Position numbers and translations under genes: made by a program | NCBI GenBank assembly: GCA_013398955.1 | Contig: VWPU01002144.1 | Location: 32,819-96,818 of the forward strand | DNA length: 64,000 nucleotides | Origin: Callaeas wilsoni | Taxonomy: Eukaryota > Chordata > Aves > Passeriformes > Callaeidae | Direction of reading: 5' to 3' | In this document: positions 1 through 11,289 of the stretch, piece by piece | Numbering within the stretch: the first letter of the stretch is position 1 | Layout: every line of letters begins with the position of its first letter | The notes under the pieces: generated by a model | What the model was told of the DNA's origin: nothing | The model's database searches: none | The model's input: only the letters and a program-made list of their open reading frames with translations

Positions 1-3000
1 ATTCAGAGCTTCATGAGAAATTTTACCCATGTTTCTTTCTAAAAGCAAAAAAAAAAGAGGGATGATGCACTTTATATGAATCAGGTAAACAACCCATACT
101 TCCTTGAGGACTTAATTTATGGACTTTACTGTGGTCAGCTTGAAGGAGGCAGACAGTCAGGGACAGCTTTCCCAGTGAGCAGAGTCACTCAGAAGTCCTC
201 AGGTTCAAACCCATCACACTGAGGGCTGGGTTACCAGCACAGCAGAGGAAGCCACATTTACCTAAGCATCCTCATTCATTGATTAAAACTGCAAAAGGAG
301 AAGACCAGAGAGGAATCTCTTCTTAAATTTCATGCAAATTTCAGTGTTGAGACTGGAAGTGACCCAAAGTGCCACTAATACTGTAACCGTCCCAAGGGGC
401 ATCACAAGCCAGGCAAGACATTGCTTGACAACACACTTCAGTTCTTCCATAAAGAAGGCCCTAGAAAACCCCACAGCTACACTCTGCCTGTCTACCTGCA
501 GTTTTACAACTTGACATCCTTTTCCTGAGGAAGGTGTCACCTTCACCCACTGACAGAAAACCATATAGAACTGACTTGGCTTTACTTGCAGCTTGAAGTC
601 TTCCACTGCCATCCTTAAAACCTAGTTGCAAGAAGCAAGCCAGTGCCTGAGTTAACACCACTAGCTTTCCAAAAAAGCTTCCTCTTCACTTCAAACCGTG
701 ATTGCTGGTGGAACAATCCGATACCAAAGATAGCAAATGCTTAAAACTACAAATACAGAGCAGCCAGGGGTATTGTGTGTGGTTGAATAGGAGGAAGTAC
801 TTGACCTGGTGGCACCTTTAGTTCCAGATGAGCAGTCCTGAGCCTTTTAAATCAGTATCTGACAGCTCGCTTTTTCATCAGTGTTCATCCTTGAGGTTGT
901 GTCATATTTTTAATGAAATAATAATAACTTCATATAAACATTTGCTGATGGGTAGTGATGACAGCTGCTAAAGGAATGCAGAGCAAGCAGTACGTACCCA
1001 CAAGAAGCACAGTACAGCTGCTGCAGCACATTTAACATGCAGTACTTTTAGCCACAGAGAGAAAGAAAGAAAAGGTGAACAAAGTATTCATTTTATGGAG
1101 AGAGGAAATAAGCATTGGAGTTCAATTTCCAAGGAACATAGCATTTAGATTAATCCTTTCTAGAGGCCTGTCTGTGAATAAGATGATTGTGTGAGTTTGG
1201 GAGAATGTATGGCAGTTCTTAAGTCTCCCACAATTTTTCTATGTAACCTAGACAAGTCATTTAACCTGTCAATGCTTCAGTTGTTGTTGTTTTTTAAATA
1301 GCATTCCTAGTAACACTGCTCTGCGTAACATTTTCATACACTAGATCAGGTGTTTGAGATATTCTACATAAATGTATATTATATATACACACTCCACCCT
1401 ATCTCTTAGTGCTGGTGCAGCAAACAAAAATCACCATCATCTCTTGAAGGTGCAACGTTCCTGTAAGAGAAAGAGATGGCCAGAAGCAGGCTCATAGCTG
1501 ATAAGCTCTAAAGGGAGGCTCATAATCACAACTCGCTTTCTATTTGGCATCACAATGGGCAGTTTCATCCAGGACTGACTAAACAGACATGCAAGATTAG
1601 CTTGACAGCCTGTTAAGAAATCCATCATTTCCCCATTTTAGAAGGCTGCAACTAAGTGTTTTCTCCAAATTTGCATGAGTCTTGGTCCTGTTATTAGAAA
1701 CAACAGACAGAACTTGGGACACTTACTGGCAATTGACAGAAAAGGACAAAAAGTTAATAAATAAATCACCGCTCAGCATAAGAAAAGCCTCTAGAGTATG
1801 CTCATGTAACATTTTATTTGCATACTTTGAAATTTGTACTGATGTATATTGGCATGACATTGATTTTAAAAAGTTGGAAAGAGTTCTGCACAATTTGAAT
1901 TAAGTTTTTTAAGTAAATTTGTAGTTACCAGTTTACATGATATACCCTGGAGAAAGAGCCTTCTTTTTACTAAGATGAAGGTAAAACTTCGATTAAACTA
2001 CTTCAGCCTCAGATAAATCTCATTGTAGACACTTTCAGCTGACCTCAGTAGTTTTATTTTCAATATTGTAGCTAGTAATGTAAAGTCAAATCTCACTGCT
2101 GAAGCAGAGAAAAGGTGTAGAAAAAACACTATTGTCTTCATCTGGGAATTTGTGACAAGATTTTGAAGACAATTGTCATGGTCAACAAGAGAGACCAATC
2201 CTTCTCTGTGGGTCAGTGATTTTGGTAGCTACTGCCTGGCCTGCCTGCCATTCTCCATCACTGTTTCTTCTTAACCCTGGCAGTGCACATCAGAGTTCCC
2301 ACCCAGGAACTCAGCCTTGCTGGGCAGAGAAGGTTTGTGGTGCCACCATATTCTTCCAGAAAACCCCAGTGATTAACCCAGTGCTGTACTGACTGTTTAC
2401 ATTTCACTGTCTTATATCAAGAAACACTAACCTATTTAAAAGATTTAATCAGACACACATACAGAAGCAAAAACTTCCTATCACTGGGCACTCATAATGC
2501 TTGCCAACTGGGATGCAGAATTGCATCAGTTCAGACAGAACTGGCTTGAACTTTGACTCCTTTCTCAAGATGAATCCACAATTTTCACATTTTAAATGTA
2601 CAAGAAACTGTTAAAGACTTTTATTAAAACAAAATTTACTCTTATTTTTCTAATCTGTGTAGAAATAAAACAGCTGTTCTACAAGGAAAAAAATTCCTTA
2701 AAATAAGTAATTTAGTTGCCTGACCAAGAATGAGATAGCTCAAGGAATCATAGATGGAAAAAACTTGCCATACTGAAGTCAGTGACAGATTTTCCTCTTG
2801 TCTGTCTGTGAGGCCAGGTTTCCACATTCTGCTTGTGAAATCAGCCTGGGTATCATAACAGTTCTAAAAAGCAGGTCATCAGGTAGAAAATGCATTAGAA
2901 AAGTTGACCAAAGTGGTTGAAAAAAACTTGACACAACACTTCAGAATTAAGAAGAAGCAATGCTATCAAAGCAATATTCACAATATCATGTCAGTTCTGC

Positions 3001-3610
3001 CAAAATACTACTTCACAGGAAGTGAGAAACTCATGACATAATCAGATGATCTACTTAAAATTCTCATTAAAAAAAAAAAAAACAACACTGAAACTACAGA
3101 CTCTTGTTAAAGTGAAATTTCTGTGTGAATCTGAGCTAGAGTAATTGCAGGACTAGATTTCTTCTGCTGAATTTTTATCACTTATTTAGAGTTCTTTGGT
3201 GACAAGTTGAATATTCAGGTTTCAAAAATTTCAAAATCTTTTGTGAAACAAATTCTTCAGCTCCTCTTAGTGATTTTTAATTTGCTTTCTTAAAGATTTT
3301 TAATATAAGAATTTGATTTCTAAATCATAATAGAAACAAGCCAGTGTTTAATATGCAATGTTTCTTACTCTGAGTGTTATATCTCCCTTATGGAATGGAT
3401 CAACATTTTCAAATAGGGCAGGGTAGCACTTCTGCACACCCTCTCAGAGGCAATGAAGAAAGCCCAGATGTGCCCAGGCTGCTCCCATGGCAGTAGAAAT
3501 GCCATGAGCCCTTTCCAGTGCACCCAAGGGCAGGTCCTTCACAGCTGATCATTGACAGAAGGTTCAAGAGTGAGTAGACACACTAGGTATTTCTTTTCCA
3601 TGATTTCTAG
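1..3610. other. Non-coding DNA, no gene seen
   Basis: AT-rich unique sequence. It has a poly(A) run near 3069-3082 and short TA-rich stretches near 1370-1390. None of the short open frames resembles a known protein. Confidence 0.6.
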
Positions 3611-3611
3611 A

Positions 3612-4231
3612 TGGAGCAGAGACTAAGGAGGTGGCAAAAAGGAGGGAGAAGCAGCAGAGGGAACACAAGGGTCAGAGAAAGGAGAAGGAGGTGCTCCATA
3701 TGGGAGCCCATGCAGCTGGCCAGCAGCCCGTGGAGGATGCACACTAGAGCACATGAATATTCCTGAAGGACTGCAGCTTGTAGAGAGTCCACATCAGAGA
3801 TTTTTCCTGACAGCAACTGCAGTTCATGGGCAAATCAGTGGAGCAGAGGAAGTGTGAGGAGGAAGGATTAGCAGAGAGAAACCACTCTGTACTGATCATA
3901 TCCACCCCTGCCACTCTGCACCATTTGGAGTGGGTAGAAGAGTCTGGATTGAAGGAGTTAAGTTGAGCCTGGAGAAGGGGAGAGGAAGGGTGTTGTTTTA
4001 ATGTTCTTCTTTTTGTTTTCACTATTTTAGTTGTCAATAAATTACACTGATTTCCCCTTAAGTAGTCTGATTTGTCCATAACAGCAACTGTCAAGCACTG
4101 TCCCTGTCTTTATCCTGGCCCATGATCTTTCTCATCCAATTTTCTCCCTGTGTCCTAGAGGAGGAGGGGAGGGAGGAGGGAGTGAGCAGCTGGGTGGGTA
4201 CTTGACTCTTAGCCAAGATTAACCCACCACA
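3612..4231 (+). mobile_element. Degenerate ERVL-type solo LTR (bird endogenous retrovirus), approximate start
   Basis: The stretch follows the layout of a common bird ERVL LTR: a purine-rich U3 with repeated 'cccgtgg/gagcac/cctgaaggactgcag' type motifs, a GAG-rich segment, a poly(A) signal AATAAA at 4036-4041, an R/U5 segment with the 'cctgtctttatcctggcccatgatctttctcatcc' layout, a GAGG/GGGAG-rich stretch and an end AAGATTAACCCACCACA at about 4231. Most CpGs of such LTRs have decayed, so the copy is old. No gag-pol-env body follows on either side. The left end and target-site duplication cannot be fixed by eye. Confidence 0.7.
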
Positions 4232-6865
4232 GCCTTCTTTTTGGCATCCAAGGACTTCTCCTTTGTGGGAAAGGTCAGAGATGTCCTACTTTTGCCTTAC
4301 CCTTCCTCTGCCATCCAGAAGTATGGCTGGCACAGCCACTGACTGACCAGTGCTCCATATCTGGGATTTCTAGCAGCATCTCAAACTGAGTCAGGCGTGT
4401 CTCCCCACAGTTCTGGCAGGAAATGCCATCCTTGGCCCCCCGTTAGAATTAGGCTGGGCCCAGCACTGCGGGACAGCTCAGGACACACATGCTCCGGCTC
4501 CACGCTGTCCAAGCTGTCCTGCTCAAGATGGCTTTGTGAAGAACGTCGTCAGTGTGGGTTGTCCTGCCTCTCTGGCCTGTCCACATTAATTTTACCGCGA
4601 AAAGACTAACTGGTTTTATAAAAATGATACCGCATGTTTAATACGGGTTCTGGCAGCATAAGGCGGCACGGGTGGCCTTTTTTTACTGCACACAGCCATC
4701 TAGCGGCTACTGCTGGTTTAGTTGTCCAAAGAGAACAGGCGTAACAGAAGACCAGGAGAATGACGGGCCCGAGCTGGAAAATTTCCTTCCTCGTACCTCA
4801 CATAGAGTTATCCTGGAAGTCTTGGCCCCGTGGCCACTTGGCCATCTCAGCTTGGGGCTATTGGCAGAAAAAAGCCATAGTAAGTTCGGGGCATTGAATG
4901 CCCACCAATACCAAATGGGTAATGCCTGACAGAAATGGCAACAGTTCTATTGCTCCTTGTATTAATTCAGTATTTATGTGAATATATATCTATAAAAACC
5001 CCATACACAAACACTTAGCATCCTGGTGTACTTTTGATCCTTTTCTTTTATACATAACAGGTTCATTTCCTAAATAAAATACTTTGTCTCTTATTTTCTA
5101 AAAAAATCCTAGGCTATTTTAGCATTTTGACTTTGGTTCAGAGAAATGTTGACTAAAGAGTCTTAAAGAAATGCATGAAAACTGAAATAAAAAAGAACAC
5201 AAGTATTTAACAGGTTTATTTCATATAAATTGTTTCACACATCCTAAACAGGCCATGTGGGAACACTTATTATTTAGCTAACACTCAGATCATGAAATAA
5301 TAAAAAAGGAGCTGCAGAAGAAACTGCAGAAATGTCTGACAATAATCAAATCATGCCAATGCACCGTGCGGAGGACGGCAGCACGAGGAATGGGTGTATT
5401 TTAGCCAGATGAAAGGAAAAGGAGTTGCAGCCACTTATGCCCAGCCATAAGTCCCCCAGTCCTCCATCGCTTATGTGCTGGATGAGATATTTAGGGGCCC
5501 CACAAAGCTGAAGCACCTCAGAGCAATGCGTGAAAGGAGGCAGGACTCCCCACCCCATCTCTTAATGCTGTTTGCTTTAACGAGGGGCATGCACTGCAGT
5601 CTAGATCTTAAAGTATCAAAAATAAAATTAAACAGAACAACCTGTAGCAGCTATGTGTGTAATTCTCATGCCAGTGCAGTTTGCTCTACCTTGTGCGGCA
5701 ATCTGTCTACAGAAACAAATCAGCGTTTTAATATGAAATACATACTAATGAGGCAAATCATTTTTTAGCAGATTATAGACACATTATGAAGGCAAGCCCT
5801 TTCAGGCACATGTTATTAACATAGGAGAACATATGGATTTATGCATGTGGATTTTTATATATGAATTTTATGGTTTGTGAGAAGAATGTAGGAATCTAGG
5901 GTCAGAGGAAGCATTCCAGTTCCCTGGATTAACCTCCTGTATGACATCAGCAATCTGTTTCACTGTTAGCCTTTTCTTTGGTTGCAAGTGAGAGTGAATA
6001 TTATTCTTGCAATGGGCTGGTCCTTCTGAGCTCTCCATTCAAGCTCACACACTCACAGGTCAGGCATGTTTCTGCCACCCATAACCTCACAACCCAGGGA
6101 TTCAGATGCCTGCAAGCCATGGCCCAGGTTTGCAAGGCAAGGTTGCATGGCTTTGGTGCAGCTTTATTGAGGACGTTGTGAGGAACTGTGGGAGATACTT
6201 AAGCTAAAGTCGTACCACGTAAGAGAAGTAAAAGCAAAGGCAGGAGTAAAGATGTTCAGGCAAGATTAACTTCTAACAAGAGGATTCAAGTGACAAGTGG
6301 CCATGTGAACCAGTATAAACCCCTAAGAAATAAAGCAGGCAGTCAAAATGGCTCAACAAGATCAAGAATCAGCCTGTTTCGAGGTCCGATGGAGGTTGCT
6401 ATGTCCCCAGGTCATAGTAAGAACATAATACTGATACAGCTAGGTCTTCACATCAAGATTGCCAGTGAGAAAGGTTCAGAGCCTTCCTGTTGAAAATTCT
6501 TTTATTTTTGTGCTATTTAGTGTCACTGAGCTTTCGAGTATTATAGGGCTGGCTGGGCACTGACCCCACAGGTCTCTGTGTGTGTTCTCAGCTCCTGAAA
6601 AAAGCTACAGCCCAAAGCAGTGAGACAGGTCACAGCCCACAGCTCCTCTGAGGACAAGGTTCAGCTGCAGTGGGCTCTTCACATGCAGCCAGACTATGGC
6701 ATCTTCCAGATCTTGGAAAGAGGTCACCAATCCATGCGTCTGTCCCCATCTGGGGAAGGCCTTGCTTTAAGTCCAAGGTACTTCTGGGAGCCTGTCCCAG
6801 GTTTCCTATGAGGAGTATGTGGCAAGCAACCGGACAAGGCAGTTTCCAAGCTGTTGCCTGGCTGC
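4232..6865. other. Non-coding DNA with a small CpG cluster at 4560-4800
   Basis: No gene was recognised. CpG dinucleotides are locally frequent at about 4440-4800 (GTCGTC, ACCGCG, TACCGC, TACGGG, GGCGGCACGGG) against a CpG-poor background. The remainder is ordinary AT-rich sequence. Confidence 0.5.
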
Positions 6866-7270
6866 TGCTAATCCCTTTTTTTAGGCAGATGAGGGCGGTG
6901 AAGCCGGGATGGCCGCCAGACGCTCCGGAGCCCAGTGGATGCCACGAAGGAGCGCGGCTCCACCCACGCCCTCCGTCCCGCAGGCGTGGGAGCCTCCCGG
7001 CCCGGCCCGGCCCGGCCCCTCGTGCCGCTTAACACTGCACAGGGAAGCGAAAAGCTCTGCCCGCTCCCCTGCGGCCGTGGGAAAGGCCCAGCCTCGGACC
7101 AGTTCTTCAACAGCCGATTGCCCAAAGCGGAAAGGCATCCGCCCGCCTGGGTTCCGCCTTTGCCTTGGTACCGAGACGGGCCCGGCTGGCGAGCCCCGGC
7201 CCTGCCCCGCCCTGCCCGGCCCTGCCTGCCAGTTCCCCCGGCGCCCCCGCGGCTGCTGCGCCGCCGGACA

Positions 7271-7283
7271 CCGGCAGGGGGCG
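7271..7283 (+). promoter_or_regulatory. CTCF-like binding motif
   Basis: CCGGCAGGGGGCG matches the CTCF core CCASYAGRKGGCR with one mismatch (G for A at position 3). It is in forward orientation within the orphan CpG island. Confidence 0.45.
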
Positions 7284-7333
7284 GGCGCGGGCAGGCGCGG
7301 TGGGAAGAGGCGGGGAAGCCCCGGGAGGCGCGG

Positions 7334-7390
7334 CCGCCGCCGCAGCAGCAGCCGCAGCAGCAGCAGCAGGAGCAGCAGGAGCAGCAGCAT
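7334..7390 (+). repeat. GCC/CAG/GAG triplet-repeat tract
   Basis: An interrupted triplet array: GCC units, then CAG blocks broken by CCG and GAG. It gives long Ala, Ser/Arg, Gln or Leu runs depending on frame, so coding should not be inferred from it. Confidence 0.85.
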
Positions 7391-7436
7391 TAGCCCGGGT
7401 AGCTTCACTCAGCACCGAGTGCCTGTAGGAAGACGC

Positions 7437-7460
7437 TGCGCCGTCCTCTGCGCCGTCCTC
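7437..7460 (+). repeat. Perfect 12-bp tandem duplication
   Basis: TGCGCCGTCCTC occurs twice in a row at the right edge of the CpG island, just before the pyrimidine tract. Confidence 0.9.
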
Positions 7461-7555
7461 TCCCCCTCCCTCATCTCCTTTCCCCTGCTCTCTCTTCTCC
7501 TCTCCCTCTCCTTCTCCCTCTTCTTCTCCTCCTCTGCTGCTTCCCCTGGGCCACT
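7454..7555 (+). repeat. Long polypyrimidine (CT-rich) tract
   Basis: About 100 nt that are almost only C and T on the plus strand, with TCTCC and CTTCT subrepeats. It may be a low-complexity repeat, a triplex-prone element, or the polypyrimidine tract of the splice acceptor at 7570-7572. Confidence 0.8.
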
Positions 7556-7572
7556 GAAACTTCTTCTCACAG

Positions 7573-7693
7573 GCCCTTCCCAGCCCTGCCTTCCTTTCTG
7601 CATGGCAGCTTTCTTATGTCCAGCAGTAAAGGTCTGCTGACTGTCATGGCACTGGCTGAAAGAAACGTGCCTTTGTCATCTAAAAAGAAGCAG
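7573..7693 (+). other. Candidate exon of an unidentified plus-strand transcript
   Basis: A strong acceptor-like CTTCTTCTCACAG follows a long pyrimidine tract and ends at 7572. A strong donor-like AAGCAG/GTATGA falls at 7693/7694. The 121-nt segment between them is open across its full length in one frame, with ATGs at 7616 and 7646; the second has G at -3 and +4. The peptide from 7616 begins MSSSKGLLTVMALAERN. I recognise no family. It could equally be a non-coding exon or a first exon continuous with the CpG island. Confidence 0.25.
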
Positions 7694-7715
7694 GTATGAA
7701 ACAAGAGTAATTCCA

Positions 7716-8425
7716 GAGGGACCTTACAAGCTTGACATGTGAACCTCATGACGTTCGACAAGGCCAAGTGCAAGGTCCTGCTTGTGGCTCAGGGCCATCC
7801 TAAGCACAGGTACAGGCTGGGTGAAAAATGGATTGAGGGCAGCCCCGAGGAGGACTTCAGGATGTTGGTGGATGAAAAGCTTGATATGACCTGGCAATGT
7901 ACACTTGCAGCCCAGAAAGCCAAACGTGTTTTGGACTATGTCAAAAGCAGCATGGCCAGCAGGTTGAGGGAGGGGATTCTTCCCCTCTACGCTGCTCCCC
8001 ACCTGGAGTACTGCATCCAGCTCTGCAGCCTGCAGCATAAGAAGGCCGTGGACCTGTTGGAGTGAGTTCAGAGAAGGGCCACAAAGCAGATCAGAGGGAT
8101 AGAGCCTCTCTTCTGTGAAGACAGGGTAAGAGAATTGGGATTGTTCAGCCAAGAGAAGAAAGAGGAGGCTCTGGAGAGACTTTACAGCATCCTTCCAGTA
8201 CCTGAAAGGGACCTAATAAAGAACCGGAGAGTGACTTTTTACAAGGGAAGGTTGTGACAGGGCAAAGGGGAATGGCTTCAAACTGAAAGTAGGTTTAGGT
8301 TAGATACAAGAAAGAAATTCTTTACTCTGAGGATGATGAGGCATTGGCACAGTTTGCCGAGAGAAGTTGTGGATGCCCCATCCCTGGAAGTGTTCAAGAC
8401 CAGGTTGGATGGGGCTTTTAGCAGT
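7716..8425 (+). mobile_element. CR1 LINE fragment (3' part of ORF2 and 3' UTR), sense
   Basis: The sequence matches the known course of avian CR1 elements: the C-terminal part of the reverse-transcriptase ORF, with a peptide in the style F(D/N)KAKCKVL, YRLG, LVDEKL and LPLY...PHLEYC at 7739-8065, then the untranslated part ending in 'ccatccctggaagtgttcaagaccaggttggatggggctttt'. A small in-frame deletion has removed residues before PHLEYC. The usual final segment with ATTCTATGATT repeats is missing. It is a dead fragment, not a gene. Confidence 0.92.
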
Positions 8426-11117
8426 CTGTGATCGCACACCAAAAAAAGCATGTCATTTTGCATGGCAAATCTCCCCATGGTATCACTCAGAATTCAGTAA
8501 CTATTTCCAGAAGAGCTGAAAGTGGCACTTGCTTCAGTCTGTGACGCCTTCAAAGAGCAGCTCACTGTTTAAGTGCCTCACTGTGATGGCTTGGAATCAC
8601 TGTGAGCTTGACACTATCACATAAGTTCACAGCCCTTCAGTATATTTATTCCTGCAATTTGCTCATAAATATTCTCTGCACTTTTGTATCAGAACTAACA
8701 TCAAGGACTCTGAGCTGGGAGCCTGAAGTAATTATTTCTCTAACAAACATAATAATCAGAATTAAGTCTGCCAAGGACACTGTCCTAAAGCAGACAAGGC
8801 CCTGCATGGGAAAAGTGATTCAAATTAATTTGGCAAATTACTGATTTAACCATATTAGTAAGATTATGGCTTTTCATGCAGTGTAAGCCCTTAGGGTCAC
8901 CATCATGAATTTCTTCAGGCAAAGGAAATAATCCAGGTTTTTTGTCAAATTCCAATCTGGGTTACTTCATCCAGCGTGCTGGAAGTTCCCCTGCAGGTTC
9001 AACCACTGTTGTTGCTTCTAATGCAACATAAAGGTACTTTCCCACTTCTCCCAGTGCTGTGGTATGCTGTAAATCAGCTCCTTTATTATAACCTGGGCAG
9101 TGCGGAGAGATGAGAAATAAATTCCTGTACACATTGGTGATACTGGGTTCTCTTTGAAAGGGAGCTGCTACAGTGGACACACTTCTGTAAATCTTTTCCA
9201 AAGAGATGTGCAGGTACAAAATTAATCCCCAGTGCCAAACCCAGGCCACCTTGTTCCTTTCCCAAGTCTGGCCTAACTCCAGAGTTAGGGCAGTGGAGTG
9301 TGACTGGCAGAAAAGTGAGATGAGGAAACAGTATTTCAGTGTGGAATTGCAACTCTTTGTATGAGTCCCTTTGATCTTGTTCTCCCTCCTGCACAGGGGC
9401 GAGGCAGCGTGCTGTGAATATGGCTCCAACAACGGGAGGCAGAAACTAATCTCAAATCACTGAGCCACTTTATCTTTTCTTCAACTTGTAAACATGCCTA
9501 ACCAATTTGAGGAGACATCAGCTTCCGCCAAGGATATAATCATGGCTAATTGCCTCAGTGCGGAGGAGCTTAGGAGTTGGAGAGCTGTACATGGTTTCTG
9601 CTTTCTGTGCATGCAGCAAGGCAGGATGGGCAGATTGACAGGTGCTTTCTGTCTGAAACCACCCCAGTTTGGGTGGAGCAGGCTTCACACGGCTTCAGTT
9701 GGCGGACTCACTCTGTCATGAAGCCAGTGGAAGCAAATTCAACTGCCTGGAGTTGCTACAATTAGATATTAATCTCTGCCTCAGTTATGATTAACTCCTT
9801 GATGCCGTGCTGCTTTACCAAACAATTTGTTAATCAGCCGTAAACATGGGTCTCTAACAGCTCACTGCCCCTCCTGCAAGCACGCAAGCAGTGACTCTTC
9901 TTCCCAGGTCAGTGGCTTTTGTTGCGTGCTTGACAGAAATGGTACCATCTCCTTGCCCCAGGACAAGCACTGAGCTCCGGGGCAGAGGCAGTAGCTGAAG
10001 AAGACACCTGCTCCGGGAGAAAGGATGTATCTAATAGAGATGGAGATCTCCATCACAGTTCTTAAAGTGCTTCTAGAATAAAGGCAGTGACAGTGTTTGC
10101 TCATGCTTCTTTTGTGCCTTTGTGAGGCCTGAAGCTGATTCCCCGAGCAACAGATAATCAAAATGGGGTTATGACATGGTTAAGATTTTCAGTAACTGGA
10201 CAGGAGCCAGAATGTGTCTATACAAGCTGAAATTGTATAGCTAGACATGATTAATGCTGTTCCTGTTCTTGCATTGGTTGGAAAGGAATCACTTAGGTAA
10301 CTACTTTATCCCTAACTCAGGAAGTGTGACACATTAAGTGATTTTATTCTGATGTCTGTAATTTCACAACCTTTCAGTATGCTTACACCTGCAGTTTACT
10401 CATATTCCACTCTCTCTCTTCAATATTGGGCAGAAAGATGGAGATATTGAAAAGACATAGGTAATAAATGATGCACTGTCAGAATGAAGCACACATGTTC
10501 AGATCAGCAAACTCCTGTTCAGCTGCTCTCTGTTCCTGAAGGTTTCTAAATACCAAGTGTCTTGTTTTTTGACAAGCTCCAGGAATTAGAGTTGTCACAG
10601 TGCCCAGCGAGCCCGAGGTTCAGCTGTCTCCCACAAAATATGTGGCCATAGCACTTTCTCTCAAGCCGAGTCTCACGACTTCATATCCCACTGGTCTACA
10701 GAGGTAGCACAATTCTGCAGCGCAATGGTGAAGATGCTCATGTGGCAGAGAAGGGAGAGAATCAGGAAACTGGATTATGGCCACCCTGGTCCATGAACAT
10801 GAATAGATAGGTGCACATAATCATGTCTGTGTACCAGTTCCTAAATGTATAAGCAGCACTCAGAGAAAAGACAGAATCTTAGGTCTTCCCTAAGACATGC
10901 AAGGCATGTTAATCTCTGAGACCGGGGCACATCCCTTCCATCTCTTGCTTTGCCTTTTTACTTACCTTTATTCTTTCTCAGTGTCCCCACCTCAGGAGGG
11001 AGCATAAGTGCCATCTGGCAGAGAGATGCAGTGTTTAAAACCACCCTGCACCTTGTCCTAGCACTACGTGCCCACGTAGAAAGTTGCTCTCCCTCTTTTT
11101 TACAAGCTTCCTTTAAC
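8426..11117. other. Non-coding DNA, no gene seen
   Basis: Unique sequence with no recognisable gene or repeat. A 156-codon minus frame at 8962-9432 resembles nothing I know and has no helpful context. Confidence 0.55.
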
Positions 11118-11289
11118 TACTGGAAAGCCCCAGTGAGGTGTCCCTGGAGTCTTCTCCAGGCTGAACAACCCCACCTCTCTCAGCCTTTCCTCCAAGGAGA
11201 GATGCTCCAGCCTTTTGATCACCTTCAGGGCCCTCCTCTAGAACCTGCTCCAACAGATCTGTGTCAAAACACTCTATGATTCTATGATT
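11118..11289 (-). mobile_element. CR1 LINE fragment, antisense body with a sense 3' tail
   Basis: On the plus strand 11118-11256 reads as the reverse complement of the CR1 region after the RT domain ('ggagtcttctccaggctgaacaacccc...ctctctcagcctttcctcc...gctccagcc...ggccctcctct'). About 15 nt later, at 11272-11289, comes CTATGATTCTATGATTT, the CR1 3' terminal repeat in the opposite, sense orientation. Confidence 0.85.

Larger units (their letters stand above)
6870..7450. promoter_or_regulatory. Orphan CpG island, probable promoter of an unidentified transcript
   Basis: About 0.55 kb of strongly GC-rich, CpG-dense DNA about 23 kb past the end of the PERP-like gene. It contains a four-fold GGCCC run (6999-7019), GC boxes (GGGGCGGG near 7278-7285), a CTCF-like site (7271-7283) and a GCC/CAG triplet tract (7334-7390). 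Frames of 85-243 codons exist in several registers on both strands, but they are low-complexity products of base composition. Bird CpG islands usually mark promoters. The direction is not fixed, though the exon-like signals lie on the plus strand to the right. Confidence 0.7.

Noticed and set aside
203..214. GGTTCAAACCC resembling a tRNA B-box
   Set aside because: Flanking bases do not pair into a T-stem and no acceptor stem, A-box or anticodon arm could be placed around it.
3744..4094. 116-codon minus frame
   Set aside because: It lies antisense within the LTR remnant and is a by-product of that non-coding repeat.
6881..7640. Long open frames (up to 243 codons) on both strands of the CpG island
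   Set aside because: They exist in many registers at once and consist of Ala, Arg, Pro, Ser, Gln or Leu runs. This follows from GC content and the triplet tract, with no domain visible.
7739..8065. 108-codon plus frame as a gene
   Set aside because: It is the tail of the CR1 reverse-transcriptase ORF in a truncated, deleted LINE copy.
8962..9432. 156-codon minus frame
   Set aside because: No recognisable domain, no CpG island or splice context, and an overlapping second frame of similar length. Probably chance.
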